Origin: Argopecten irradians
Lineage: Eukaryota > Mollusca > Bivalvia > Pectinida > Pectinidae
NCBI RefSeq assembly: GCF_041381155.1
Contig: NC_091138.1
Location: forward strand, 37,317,604-37,381,603
Length of the DNA stretch: 64,000 bases
Direction of reading: 5' to 3'
Position 1 is the first letter of the stretch; every line of letters begins with the position of its first letter. A model generated the notes under the pieces. It was given only the letters and a program-made list of their open reading frames with translations. It was not told the origin of the DNA and ran no database searches. Below are positions 21,174-34,000 of the stretch, one piece after another. Both the position numbers and the translations under genes were made by a program.

Positions 21174-24100
21174 ATGGCGGATGGCGTACAGTCTCGAGTG
21201 GCAGGTGGTGGCTTTTGGAGTCAACCACAAGTTCAATACAGCAAACAAACACATGCTTTGCTGAAAGGTTAGTGTAATTTGTCAGTTCTACATACATGAT
21301 TTTTATTTTCGGTCATAAACACCTCATGTATTACAGTACATTTGATTTGATGTCAGATCGCGATCGGCTTGTAGGCCGAGAACAATGTAACATTGTACGA
21401 TGTCTACTGAAATATTGATACAACAATTTATATAAATCCACGTGAGTAAGTTACTGTAATATCTATGCTTTAAATAGATATTTAAATGGAAATATTTTAA
21501 ATAATCTTAACTATTAGGTTTGTTATCTTTTTACGTGTGCGTGTAGTATTGTGACAAACATTATTTCTGTGATATTGACAATAACTTTGAAATTAAAAAC
21601 AATGAAATAACAGTTATTTTATATTTTTGTATATAATAAGCTTATGTCACTATTATTTCACAGAAATCGTATAAGATATAGTCACAAGGATTTAATAATG
21701 AACACTACTATATATCATACAGTACTAGTAATTTACAGTACACGTACTTTAATATGCACGACATCACCGACAAAGAGTATAAACGATACCCATCACTCAA
21801 CAATAACTGATGACCAGTAATGATGTATAATAATGTTTATATGTGGTTTAAGGCAAGTGGCATATGAAATTATTTAACAAGTTTGATAAAGTCAGTAAAT
21901 CACAAGCTCTAACAAACCTCTGGCCTGGGGATCAACAAATTTGCGTTGTTATAAAAATTATACACATATTGCAAAGATGTAAGAAGCTTGACAAGGAATG
22001 AAGATTACTTACTAGTATATCAAACAACTATAATTGTTTAAGAGTGTTCGTTTAAGACATTTTTCATTGTATATATGTTATTGTGTGTATTAGAATTTTT
22101 ACTTAGAGGTAAAAGGTTTTGTACAAAGTACAATATTATAAATAATTTTTTTCATTTAACATGTATTTGACTAGCTATAAATAACTGTTGGAAAGTGCAA
22201 ATCGGGCCTGAGTTTATAGATAGATTTCAATTTATCATATGATCATTATGATCATTATGATGCAAGCTGTTACATGTAAATTGTTTGCAGTGACAGCTAG
22301 TTTAGACAGAAACATGTATACATAGTCTTATAGAGATTGGCAACACCTCCAATTTTACGATCGGCAGATGTACCTCTGTATGAGCTAGGGGTTTTTAGAT
22401 AAACTCTTAAATAGTTGAATATAAAAGAATAACTTTGATATGTTATAAAAGTTAAGTAATTTTCAGATGGTTTTGAGTACGATTTTGGGAAGAAAAAATG
22501 ATATTTTAACTTGTATATTAATAAAACAAAATGCACTTCCGGTTTTGAATGCCTGATTTTCGAAAAACCAGGTAAAATTGCTTATTTTCAAGCTTTCAAA
22601 AATCATGTTAGATAACATCAATCGGGAAAACTAATCACATCAAACCATGATATAATGTTTAAACTTTGTTTTGATGCAAAAATATCATGTTTGAAAGAAT
22701 ACACTTAAAAGTAGTTAGCCAAGGCAAAATGCTTATAAACCGGAAGTCCATCTGCCTGTCAACAAAGACAAAGAAGGAGTTTCCAATCTCTATGTATTTA
22801 TGTTTCTGGTTAATAGACCTACGTCTTTATGCAGATTAATAGAATGCATGTGGATGTATCTCAAATTAATTTTTACAGATATGATGAAAGAATCAAAACT
22901 AACAAATTTTCAGCAGCGACATCTGGAAAAAACCTTGAGAGGTAAGTGCATTTATAAACTCACTACCTTAAAATTACATTGTGAGTCATCATTTGACTCC
23001 AAGTACCATGCTTCATTTGGTATTTTCACTACATATGTAATTTTTTATGTATATATTTGTAAATGTTATAATTTGATATACTTTGTGCTTATTTTTTTTC
23101 TTTGATTGGACTTGCATAATTCTCAGTAATTGCATTACATAGCTCACTGTTAGACATCAAGTTGATCCTTGACATGTGTTTCAAACCAAGAGTCAAAAAC
23201 ATCCTCTCAGGCCAGTTAGGGGTCTACTGGATGACCTTCACAAGCTTGGATTCTTTTACTAATGGGACTCATTCACGTACCGCGAGATACCCGATAACGT
23301 TTGTGCGGGACTATTATTTCCATTGGTGATGGAATGACGTCAAATGACATTTTCACGGGATAACGTCATTTCAGCAGAAGATTACAAAGAGTTCCATTCC
23401 ATCACCACTGGAGATACTAGTCCCGCACAAATGTTATCGGGTATCATGTGGTACGTGAATGAGTCACATTGCCAATGCCTCATGCAGTCATATACAAGAA
23501 TTATGACTAATGCATGTACATATGTAGATCATTATACATAATGACATGTCATTTATATGCATTCATAGCAACAGAATAATGTTATTTTTTCTTGATTCCT
23601 ATAAATTATTTTATTTATGAAAATGTTGAGTACTTATTAAGATATCTGCAATAATAAATGTGTTCAAAGAATTATGGGAAATACAAAGCTATTACTGTAT
23701 AAATGAAATGAGAAAACTGAGGAATACATGTATTTGTTTAGGGACGAAATCTAAAAAAAAAAAGATACCAGTAATCCAGAAAATACCCAAATACATTGTA
23801 CATATATAGATCTCAATAGAACATATGACACGCTACATAATTTTGGGACATCACTCTATCTGTAAGAGCCAGCTGATTTATACATTAACATTGTTTTAAC
23901 AGGTGGAGGTTCACTTCCTTCTGCATGTCCTCCAACACACAGTGCTCAAAGGAAAAAGACACCAGTCGCTGCTCCAGCTCCCCGTAAAGTATTCAATGCA
24001 AGGTATATAGTTATGACCTGCTGTGCCCACTGTCCAGATAAATGATGCATTTCATAGACACAAACTTTATAAATGGAATCAATAAAAATTATTAAAGAAA

Positions 24101-27100
24101 AAAATCATACAGGAAAAAAAAATGTTCTCATTCTGTAATTGCACACATACGTACTGTATGATCAGAATATATTTCATTTATATATTTCGACATTGATTGT
24201 TTGTAATTTCACATTGACATGCCACAGAAATCTGATCCTTGAAGTAAAATGAAATATTTATTAGACTAAGTATAAGTTACTTAACTCCTGTAGTCAAAAC
24301 ATTAAAATTTAGAAAACTAAAATCTTAAGGAAAGAAAACCCTAAATTCTCCTTAATCCTACTGTATCTAAAACTTAAAACTTTATAAGAAATTTTTTTAA
24401 GGTTTACAATTATATTTTGCTTGTTTTTAATACCTTAGAAATTATAAAACAACTGTCAGAACAAGGGAACAGATGGAGAAAATGGGAGCATTCGAAAAAC
24501 CAGACTACACTCCAGCTTACAATAGCAGTAAGTTATTTATTTTAGACTGAACATTTGAGATCAATTAATTGACTTGAATTAATTGTATAGTATGTTTTAT
24601 GTAATTATTTTAATAGTAAAAAGTTAATGGCTTAAGCTGAATAGGCAATTTATTTAATTTAATTAAAAGAAAACCAACTCTATCACTTTAAAGCTGTAGT
24701 TAAATCAGTAATTCTAGTATCAATCTTCTGTGAAAATTAAAAACTATTATACTCATTTCAATTTTCTGTTAAGTGAACTGTTATATTTATGTAATATTCA
24801 CACAGAAAATATTTTGAATTATAATGTTTTCTAACGCCTGTCTATCAATTGTGGTTTCATGTTTACAGAAGGTGCCTCAAAAGAGAAAGAGAAATTAAGA
24901 CTTGCTAACATTATGGAGTTTGGCCAAGACATTCCACCACCTGATCAACGCAAACAGAAAATCATAAGGGAGCCAGCACCAGAGGTTGACAGATTTGAAG
25001 AATGTGAGTGTTTTACAACTTTCTGTTCAGTTATGTGATTTCATTGTGTCAAAAATACTCTAAATAATGAAATGCTTAAAGATGCTCCACCGCCAACAGA
25101 GCATAAACAATACTCATTATTTGAACAATAATTGGTGTTTAATCGTGTATATATTATATGTGTCTAATTAACACAAAAAATAACAAAGACAAATCATTTT
25201 GTTTGCCTCTGGTGCATGCACAATCAGTGCTTCATTCCATATAGGACATAGTGCCACAGTATTTTTTCGGGATGCAATTTTTGATAGTTTTATCTTGAAG
25301 TAAAATTAGAAGCTCAAATTTTTCAAAGGTGGTAATTGTGTAAAGTAAGTAACTTTTGTAACTGAAGAAAAATACTTATTTGTCTGCTCCTGTTTTTAAT
25401 AGAGAAAAAATACTTTTTGTCAGCGTTGGACCATCTTTAAAGGTGCCACATCACCAATGAATGTTAATATTTAGGTTACCTGACCATATAGGTCTTGGTG
25501 ACTTATTGCAATAGTCTTATGTCCTTCGTCGTGCGATGTCCATTAACATTTCCTTGTGAACGCCATAACTTGAGTAAATATAAATCGAGCTTAATGAAAC
25601 ATTGTTTGAAGAATAATATTGGAAAGATTCCGGAAATTCGAAAACCAGGTTGATTAGACAGTAATTTACAGAGTTAATGCCCTTCACACTAAAATTTATT
25701 ATTGGACCTTATTAACACAATTACTTGAGTAAGCGTATGCACCAAGCTTCATGAAACTTAGTATTTAGACTAAAATTGGAAAGATCTCTGACAAGTTTAA
25801 AAATAGGCCTGATTAGATCATACCTTACAGAGTTATTGCCCTTGGCAATTATAATTATTGCTTGTGAACATGATAATGTGAGTAAATATGAACCGAGCTT
25901 CATGAAACGTTGTATGTAGACTAACACTGGAAAGATCTTGGATGTATCTGAAAATCAGCTTGATTCAATTGTAACTTATGGAGTTATTGCCCTTTGCACC
26001 TTTGGACCGTGAACATGATAACTTTCCTAAATATAGGTGCTGAGCTTAATGAAACTTTGTATGTAGACTAACATTGGAAAGATCTCAAACAAGTATGAAA
26101 ATCAGTTTTATTTGACGGTAATATACATAGATATTGCCCTTTGCACAAATAATAATGATTGGACCTTGTGAACACGATAACTTGAGTAAATATGCACCCA
26201 GCTTTATCTTAACTTTGTATGTAGACTAATATTGGAAAGATGCCGGACGAAAATCACTTTTATTCAACTGTAACTTAATTTCAGAGTTACTGCCCTTTGC
26301 AATAATAATTATTGAACCTTGTGAACACGACAATGTAAGTTAATATGCACCAAGCTTATAATGAAACTTTGTTTGTAGACCTATTAGATCTATGTTCCTA
26401 TTTCATGAACATCAGTAGCCAGGCTAGTAAATGACATAACTAATTTGTATAAAAAATCAGGGGACTGTTAAGGCCCATGGGCCTTTTGTTATCTATTAAT
26501 AACAGGAACAGCTGCAGACAAATTAGTATTTTCTTCAGTAATAAAATTGACCTACTTTACACTATTAATATCATTGAAAAGTTTGAGTTTCTTATTTTAC
26601 GTTAGAAAAAAAGTATCTAGAATAATTAATTTCATTCCGAAATTAATCCATGACATTATGCCTTATCTGGAATGGGGCACTGATTTCACACAGACAACAA
26701 AAGCAAAATAAACTACCGGTATTTTATATATAATTTTTGTGTTAATCAGACATTTTTATATTCTGTTGTAATTGGAGTATCTGTAATATTATTGTTTAGT
26801 AAAATTATATAAAACTCAAATTTTAAAAATATGTGTTACGATGATTTGTTTATGTTGCAGTGCAATCTGAGATAGAAGAGAGGCGATCTTTCCTGAGGGA
26901 AATGGAAGGATTGGGAAAAGGTGCTCAGTTTAGGACTATAATTGCTACAGAAATATCTCAGGTAAATTTCTACTGGTGTTTTATTACCTTGTAATGCGTA
27001 ATGGTATTGATTTTAGAGTGTTCAATCTTCCTTTAAATCAACAAGAAAAAAATATAGACTAAATGTAAGATATTCTTAGGCAAAGAAGTATCTCCTGTAA

Positions 27101-27486
27101 TCTATTATCTTGTCTGAGAGAAAGAGGAAAATATATTGTATAATGTATCAGATCTTTCATAGGGTTGTATTGAGATATGCATACATAGTGTATATGACTA
27201 TTACAGCGTATATACATACCGACGTAGAAGGAAATTACTATTCTATGAAACTAAATGGGAAAAAACGGTTCCAAAATAAATTTCCCCTTTCTTAATGTAG
27301 CATCAAGTTTTAAAATTAAATTTCAGCATGTTTAATGTTGCAGTTTACTTATATATATATATGTTGTATTAATTTCATTTATAGCTTATTAGAGAAATGG
27401 AGGTAATTGACAGTAAGAAATCAGCAGAATTGGAAAGACTTATAGAAGCAGAGAACAAACGAGCTCTAGCGAAAGAGCAATCCTGA
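21174..27486 (+). CDS. C22orf23: UPF0193/EVG1 family protein (C22orf23 homologue)
   Basis: Seven coding exons: 21174-21267, 22879-22941, 23903-24002, 24439-24527, 24869-25003, 26861-26961, 27385-27486. All junctions are GT/AG and in phase, giving 227 aa (the human protein is about 217). The start is the first ATG, in AAAATGGCGG context. Family landmarks are D-MMKESKLTNFQQRHL (residues 32-47), EKEKLRLANIMEFGQD (about 121-136), PAPEVDRFEEL (151-161), FLREMEGLGKGAQFRTII (171-188) and ATEISQLIREMEVID (189-203). The C-terminal third is charged and predicted helical. Molecular function is not established; expression of the vertebrate homologue fits ciliated cells, and the promoter has a weak X-box-like site. 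Introns carry a hairpin element (23266-23465), family B (25080-25436) and family A (25472-26490). Confidence 0.93.
23266..23465. repeat. 200-bp foldback element in intron 2 of the EVG1 homologue
   Basis: GACTCATTCACGTACC at the left end pairs with GGTACGTGAATGAGTC at the right. The arms continue with ATACCCGATAAC, TTTGTGCGGGACTA and CACCA/TGGTG words. The centre repeats GATAACGTCATT/AATGACGTC. It looks like a MITE of foldback type. Confidence 0.75.
25080..25436 (+). mobile_element. Family B MITE, TTAA-flanked (copy 1)
   Basis: Begins AGATGCTCCACCGCCAACAG and ends TTGTCAGCGTTGGACCATCT, flanked on both sides by TTAA (25076-25079, 25437-25440). A TTAA duplication points to a piggyBac-type transposase acting in trans. 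The body matches three other copies in this window. It lies in intron 5 of the EVG1 homologue. Confidence 0.85.
25472..26490 (+). mobile_element. Family A element (copy A3) with about five 150-bp repeats
   Basis: Starts TAGGTTACCTGACCATATAGG and ends TCAGGGGACTGTTAAGGCCC then GGGCCTTTTGTT. Inside are tandem units containing GAACACGATAACTTGAG, GAAACTTTGTATGTAGACTA and GGAAAGATC. These match, inverted, the units in copy A4. Intronic in the EVG1 homologue. Confidence 0.75.
26515..26720 (-). repeat. Partial family B MITE
   Basis: A diverged fragment in reverse orientation (TTAGTATTTTCTTCAGT, TAATTTCATTCCGA, GGGGCACTGATT) matching the middle of family B; termini are missing. Confidence 0.4.
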
Positions 27487-27537
27487 TGTAACTTTACACA
27501 GACTGATAAGTATGTAAGGTTGATGCTGTCTGCTACA

Positions 27538-27830
27538 CATCCTCAACATTCCAGGGGTTACCATCACTCATGTTATATACATCCCTAGACTATGTCGGAG
27601 TAAAACTGAAGACATTTCAGGAGAAAATAAGACAAATCACAGACTTAAAGTGTTTTCTTTCAAAGATCACAGATAGCGACGTCCAACTTCAAAGCCATAC
27701 ATATACATTATACTGTTACCAAACTACTTGTGTCATCTATCGCCACATACAGAGCCTTCAGTTTTTCTATGACTTAGTCAAGGAATTCATATAACAACAG
27801 TGATAGTAACTGTTGGAATATTGAGGATAT
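27538..27830. repeat. Family C element (copy 4), just downstream of the EVG1 homologue
   Basis: Near full-length copy: left terminus ATCCTCAACATTCCAGGGGT, right terminus TGTTGGAATATTGAGGAT. The interior inverted words are CTAGACTATGTCGGAG and CTATGACTTAGTCAAGG. It starts about 50 bases after the stop codon at 27486, so it probably lies in the 3' untranslated region. Confidence 0.7.
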
Positions 27831-27918
27831 CTGTTATATAACAGTCATGCACAGTGGTATAGTCTTGTGTTCATCCAAACAACTCACTCGTCCAAGTGAA
27901 ACTTTGTATTATACACTC

Positions 27919-28016
27919 CAGTTCAGTATGGCATAGTAACTTTATCTTGGATGGGTGTTATACACTCCAGTTTAGTATGGCATAGTAACTTTATCTTGGA
28001 TGGGTGTTTAAAGTAA
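27919..28016 (+). repeat. Short tandem duplication (unit about 55 bp)
   Basis: TATACACTCCAGTTCAGTAT, GGCATAGTAACTTTATCTTG, GATGGGTGTT occurs twice in a row with one base change (TTCAG/TTTAG). The near-identity suggests a recent event. Confidence 0.8.
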
Positions 28017-28019
28017 TAA

Positions 28020-29470
28020 CAAATCTACTACAAGTTGTAGATTTTAAATGTATGGATGTTGAGATGAAAATTATCACACGCAAACTTAATCAACGCGGTA
28101 ACAACATACTTTCTATCATACAAAATTATTTGGACAACAAAAGAAAACCGGATGATTTGGAAAAAATGCTTTCTATTTCTTTATTTTTTTTTAAATTGTA
28201 ATATCAACCCTTTTAAGATCACTAGTTACATCAAGTGATTTAAATTTTACTAAATTTATCAACAAAATAACGTTTAAATGATAGCTTAAACCAGTGCAGT
28301 TTTTGTTTTTCTTCCATTTTCAAAAAGCAGTAAGGAAACGATTACATTATTTTCATACTTAAAATTCTCATTTTGTGTTTGCTGTAGAAAGAATAAAATA
28401 TGAATCATTTATTATTAAATACATTGCTAGTGGCAGTTTGTGTGATTGGCAATATCAAGAAGAAATTAATCTTGATTTAATGCACTTCCATTTTTTGTGA
28501 TAAATGTTTCCTCTTTCCGTCCATTTTTCTATATATTATTTAACATGTATTAAACTGTACTGGATGCTTTATTGCAAACAGATTTCCAGCTTTAAGTTTT
28601 AAAGTGGGTATTCAGAATGAAGTATATGTACTTGATGAAAAAGCTTTCATCTGTAATCTGATTATATTCATTGACACTTAGTACTTGTGTAAAAATGGCA
28701 TGCATTATGACAATAAGTATACCAATTTTACACAAGTAAAACCATACTTCAAATATCGCATTGTTGATCAAAATCGATTGTCCAAACATTCCAGCTATTT
28801 CATTTCTGAAAATGTTAAAGTTCTGTCGATGTCAATGTTAATGTGTACTTTGTCTATTCATTTTCATAACCTTCTGTAATACATACAGTATAGTATAACA
28901 AAGATGAAAAATCAAACAATATGTCTGTTGATGTAGATTGCTAACACATGTGGTTTAAACTTTCATACATTTTGAAGGATTGTGTAATCGTGACATAACT
29001 TATTCTAAGTACATTCATGTATTAAAGCTATTCATTCATGTTTTTGAATGTCATATCTAATTTGATACAGTAATATATGTATATTGAAATAATTTATTCA
29101 TAAAATGAGAATTGTCTATGTGATGCCGATTGTTAAATTTGAATTGTAGTAATTTGAAGCATTGTGTTAATTTTGCATATTATATATATATACATGTATA
29201 TGTTATTTTTATTATATACATGTAATTGCATTCGTTACTCAGTTCCAGTAACTTTGTAGCTTACATATCGATTTTGCATTGTGTTTACTAAAATCATGTG
29301 TATAATGTTTATCGTAATTAAATATGATGTGATAATTTAATTAAATATGATGTGATACTATTGACCAATAACATGAATACAATGTATTTTTCTTATTAAT
29401 ATGTTGTAGTTATAAATGGGGGACTTTTTCTTTTCCATTCTTCTAATAGAAAAAATAACTTGCCTTACAT
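28020..29470. other. Intergenic, no gene seen
   Basis: Very AT-rich, with scattered microsatellites (TATATATATA near 29181). Short open frames here show no family motif. A GAATAAAAT near 28391 could serve as a distal polyadenylation signal for the EVG1 homologue. Confidence 0.4.
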
Positions 29471-29473
29471 TAA

Positions 29474-29828
29474 AGATGCTCCACCGTCGAGGGAGCATAA
29501 ACGATACACATTATTTGAACAATGTTTAATTGTGTTTAAATGTGTCTAAAAAAACACAAAGATGCATATAAGATAATTTCCTTTGCTTTTTGTACATGCG
29601 CAATCAGTACTTCATTCCATTTAGTGTCAAGGATTTTTTTTCGGGACGCAATTAATTGTCTTTAATATTTTTATTTTGAAGTAAAATAAGAAGCTAAAAA
29701 TTTGAAATGGTGGTAATGGTGTAAAGTATGTAGTTTTTGTAACTGAAGATAAAATACTAATTCGTCTGCTCTCGTCTGCTCCTGTTTTTGATAGAGAAAA
29801 GATACCATTCGTCAGCGATGGAGCATCT
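29474..29828 (+). mobile_element. Family B MITE, TTAA-flanked (copy 2)
   Basis: Begins AGATGCTCCACCGTCGAGGG and ends CGTCAGCGATGGAGCATCT. Flanked by TTAA at 29470-29473 and 29829-29832. Same orientation as copies 1 and 4. Confidence 0.85.
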
Positions 29829-29834
29829 TTAAGT

Positions 29835-31040
29835 TGTTTGATTTCAAAATTATGTTAATTAAGTGCAATAAATAACACAAAATTGATGTTTTATGAGAAA
29901 TGGGTTTAATTCTGCATTTTGCTTTAACGTTTTGATGATATACTGGTATGGAAAATATGTTTTTTTTATCTAAAACAAACGATAAATGCATTAGCCTAAT
30001 ATGTATAGAATATAAGGCATATGTATAGAATATAAGGCAGTCGCCAACACATTTTTCTTCTTTTACATGTACGATCTTGACATTTGGCCAAAACCAGAAA
30101 TGATTCTATATTCATGTATACGAGGAAGAAAGATCGTCTCGAGATGTTTTCTAGAAATATTTGTCATAAACAAGTTTTAGATGATGTGTGAGAAAACGAC
30201 ATCTATACTTCGAAAATGTAAAATAAAACCGTCTGTCTCGAATCTCATTAATTTGAACCGAAATAATTAGAAAGAAGACCATAGGAATGAAATCCAAATT
30301 ACGATTTTACATGGAAGATATCATTTATTTTATAAATTCAATTATGCACTCATTTGTTTGAATGTGTGTATAAACCTCATATGCCGTCCTATTCATTAAC
30401 GGTTGAATTGTTTTATTTGCCAGTTTATGTAAACTGAAAACAAAGTGTGTTGTCTAGCACAATAAATATTAATCAGCCACGTTTTTTAGTTTGTATTTAA
30501 TTACACCTCCGCAGCTTTAACGAAGTTGCCGTGGGGATATACCAGAATCTTTATTCCTCGAACAACTCCAAAATTACGGGATCAATTTCAATGTAACGTC
30601 ACTGTAGTGTTGGGGGTCGACCATCTGAAGATGTGTTTAAAGGTTGTATTTTCCGTTGTTGTTGTTGCTATGGTACATGTAACTAGGTCACCATACACCG
30701 GTATGTAAAACTGGTAAGTAACCGCATTATGACACTTTTTTTTAGTATGGATGGTTTTTGTTTAAACTTGATCAATTGATGTAATATGGATGACTTATAT
30801 TTTACACATGGTATGGTATGATAACGTTTACCATGTAAACACAACGGAGCTTTCTTAAAAATAGGCATTGTTGGATTAAGCGGGATATTAGTTAACCATT
30901 GGCATACGGGTCTAGTTACCCTTGAAATGCGTTGAATATATACACAGTGTTGATATTAGGGTTTTGAGGAATGACATACACAATGATAACTGCGGAGACG
31001 TTGGCGGGACTTTGTGACATTTTTTATGATTTAATGAGAT
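29835..31040. other. Convergent intergenic stretch
   Basis: No supported gene. It holds a 22-bp tandem duplication (ATGTATAGAATATAAGGC, twice, near 30000-30040). A segment at 30506-30610 (CCTCCGCAGCTTTAACGAAG, ATTCCTCGAACAACTCCAAA) resembles part of a dispersed repeat. The 3' untranslated region of the first MFSD1-like gene must lie at its right end. Confidence 0.4.
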
Positions 31041-31041
31041 A

Positions 31042-34000
31042 TCATCTTTGAGAGAGGCTGGACACATTATCATTGTCCCTTGTAACGGTTACAGTTTCAG
31101 ATTCCAAATGTTTAATAAGGGAAGTTCTTTCATTGATAACTAGATTAGCTCTCTTGTTCTGGAAGTATGACAACCCGGGGTTCAGCAAGTTATCCTGAAA
31201 TAAAACATAAAGGACATATTTACATAATTTCTTTTTTTTTCAAGTTTCTCTTGAATATTAAACTCACAAAAGAACTGTCAGGTTTCATTTCCCGTCAAGG
31301 TTCCCAAAATATATCTGCATTATCTGTATAACGAACTATGCTTACAACGAAGTGATATTTTGGCCTTTTAGAGGTTCTTTATAATCGAGTCTTACTGTAT
31401 GCTATCAAAAGTATTCAATCTGCATTCACATGTCTTATAGATTAAAAATACATCGTAGTTGTCCATTTAGTTGCATAGACACGTATACAATGTATTTTTT
31501 TCTTACCAGATTAAATCTTACTGATCCCTGATGTATAGATAGAATGAGAGGAAACATACTGCAAATAGTCAATTACAGATAGTATAGCGTGACATGTACA
31601 CTGCATAACGGTTTATAGACTTACCTGCTTCATATCCAATGTATTGACAATGATACTACAAACCGCAGATAAACTACACAGACCCAGTAGTACCCAGAAC
31701 ATGATGCTATAATTGTCAAGTTGCTCTGTCTTGTCTAGGCTGTGGCAGCAAATAAACACACAGTGGAAAATCGTTAAGACAGGTTATTTACAATTGTTGG
31801 TGTTTTGTAAACAATTTTAAAATGACCACTAGACAGATTGTACTATAGCATGATCATACACATAGTGTTGTGATTGTAACTGTATTGTCATGTCACCATG
31901 TACCAATGCTTATTTTTCAATTCATCATATTGGCAGCAGGCTTAGGTCTTGCAACCAATAAGTACATAATACACGATGCATAATAATGTTGAAGAAAATG
32001 TAAGTATAGTTTCTGATCTATTCGATTTACTTCCCTTTACTTCATTCAGTCTGTATTGACGGAGTGACACGAAAGGAAACGGGAGTCAAAAATAAGATTA
32101 TCTAAATTAATTTTTGACAATATTGTTTCTCAATTGTTGTTGAATTCGTTTTGACATTAAACGTCTTTTCAAATAAGATCACAAGCACCATAGCCTCTTT
32201 CATATTTTCTTATGTAACTGCTTTTTACATAAAGACTTGATTTAAATTTGACTGGGCCAAAGTGGCAGCCTGAACATTTGACATTTTGAAATCTGCACCT
32301 GATGAACACATACCTTTCTGTACTGCCGAGTATCTTTCCTATCCCCAAGTTAGTCAATCCTACACCTAGTCCCTGCATAAAGATGGTGATTCCCTGAGCG
32401 GTGCCCAATATGTCTGTTGCTACGAGAACGGAAACCGACGGCCATAGACATATCTGTAGGGTGGAGAATAAATTATAATGTTCATAATTCAGTATACCGG
32501 GGTTTGAGCATTTATTTGTTAGAATTGATCTTCGGCATTAGTTTAAAGAAAACGACGTTCCTTATACAGTATACATAATGACGTAACAACCAATGATCAT
32601 ACCCAAGCATTCTCGATACATCAAAGAGTTACTTTCACAGTTGTATATTCACGCCTGTACTATCTCATAGAAAAAACTGAAGATTACAGAGTACAGAGAG
32701 TGACACTTAGCTTCAAATCAACACAATTAACTATAGTTTACCGTTATTCGATTGTTTTAACGTACATCAAAGGGAATCTCAGCAGGCGTGTAAATGTAAA
32801 ATTGGTCAGGTTTTTTTTCTTCTAAACTGCCTTCAGATTTGTGGTGGATAGAGAAAGTAACCCCTGGAGTATCGAGGATGGTAACCAAGGGAATATAGAA
32901 ATGTTTACAAAACGAATAAACATTATTGATGGGATATCAATTAAAATGTTTTAGCATACAGTAATTTAGTATATAAATCTTTGTATAAGAACTTTCTCTG
33001 TAAAATGGTTAAGTTGATGAAATGAAAGTACTGTTTTATAGTGTCAATCATTTGCTAAAACGGCTTTATATAGAAAAGAAATACTTACAGCAAATATGGT
33101 ATAGGTTATGCCCAGATACACTGTCAGTATAAGTGGATGTATCCCCGGACAGAATGAGAATAAAGGGAATATTGGAACAGTAAGTATAGCACAACAGGAC
33201 ATCACAATTCCCGTGATATTGATCTTCCTCTGTCAAATACAATACGTCATGACATGAGGTTAATTCACCATATTCGTATCGTTTAGTCTCCCCTAAGTTA
33301 AACATAAGTTTTTTTGTGTGTTTTTTGCTATGCCATTCTGTTATTTCTAAGTGTTTTTTTGTGCTAGGCCATTCTGTTGTTTATAAGGTTTTTTGTGCTA
33401 GGCTATTTTGTTATTTATAGGTTTTTTTTGTAAAAGGCCGTTCTGTTATCTATTTTTCGACCGCGAGAATATTATGTTAACTAAAGCATTTATCACTTGA
33501 ATGATAGCCTCATTATCTTGCTACATAATTACGTTTAAAACATCATGTCGATATAAATACATCGCTCGATGAAAAAATTACCATATTTGTATCTTATTGT
33601 CTCACCCGGAATTTTGGTTAGTTATATTTTAAAAGTTTTTTTCCTGTTTTATGCCAAAATCGAGAAAATATTCGACCCATGATAATAACAGGCTATTCAG
33701 TATCGTTTGATCACTTGAATAATAACCTCATTCTCTTGCTACATGATTAATTTATAACATTATATTGACATTGTTCATAATAAGTTAACAGATCTAACCA
33801 ATAGGATCCCCGCCAGTGGCGATATGAGAACGGACACGTCGTATACGGCTCCATTGAAGTAGGAGGATGTCGTCTTGGAGTAACCATATCTATCTTGTAT
33901 GTATTTACTGTAATCGAAGGAAGACACTTAGGCTATAAAATAAATCTTGATACTTCTGCAAAAAACAATATATAACTTTAACTTTAAACAAATATGACCA

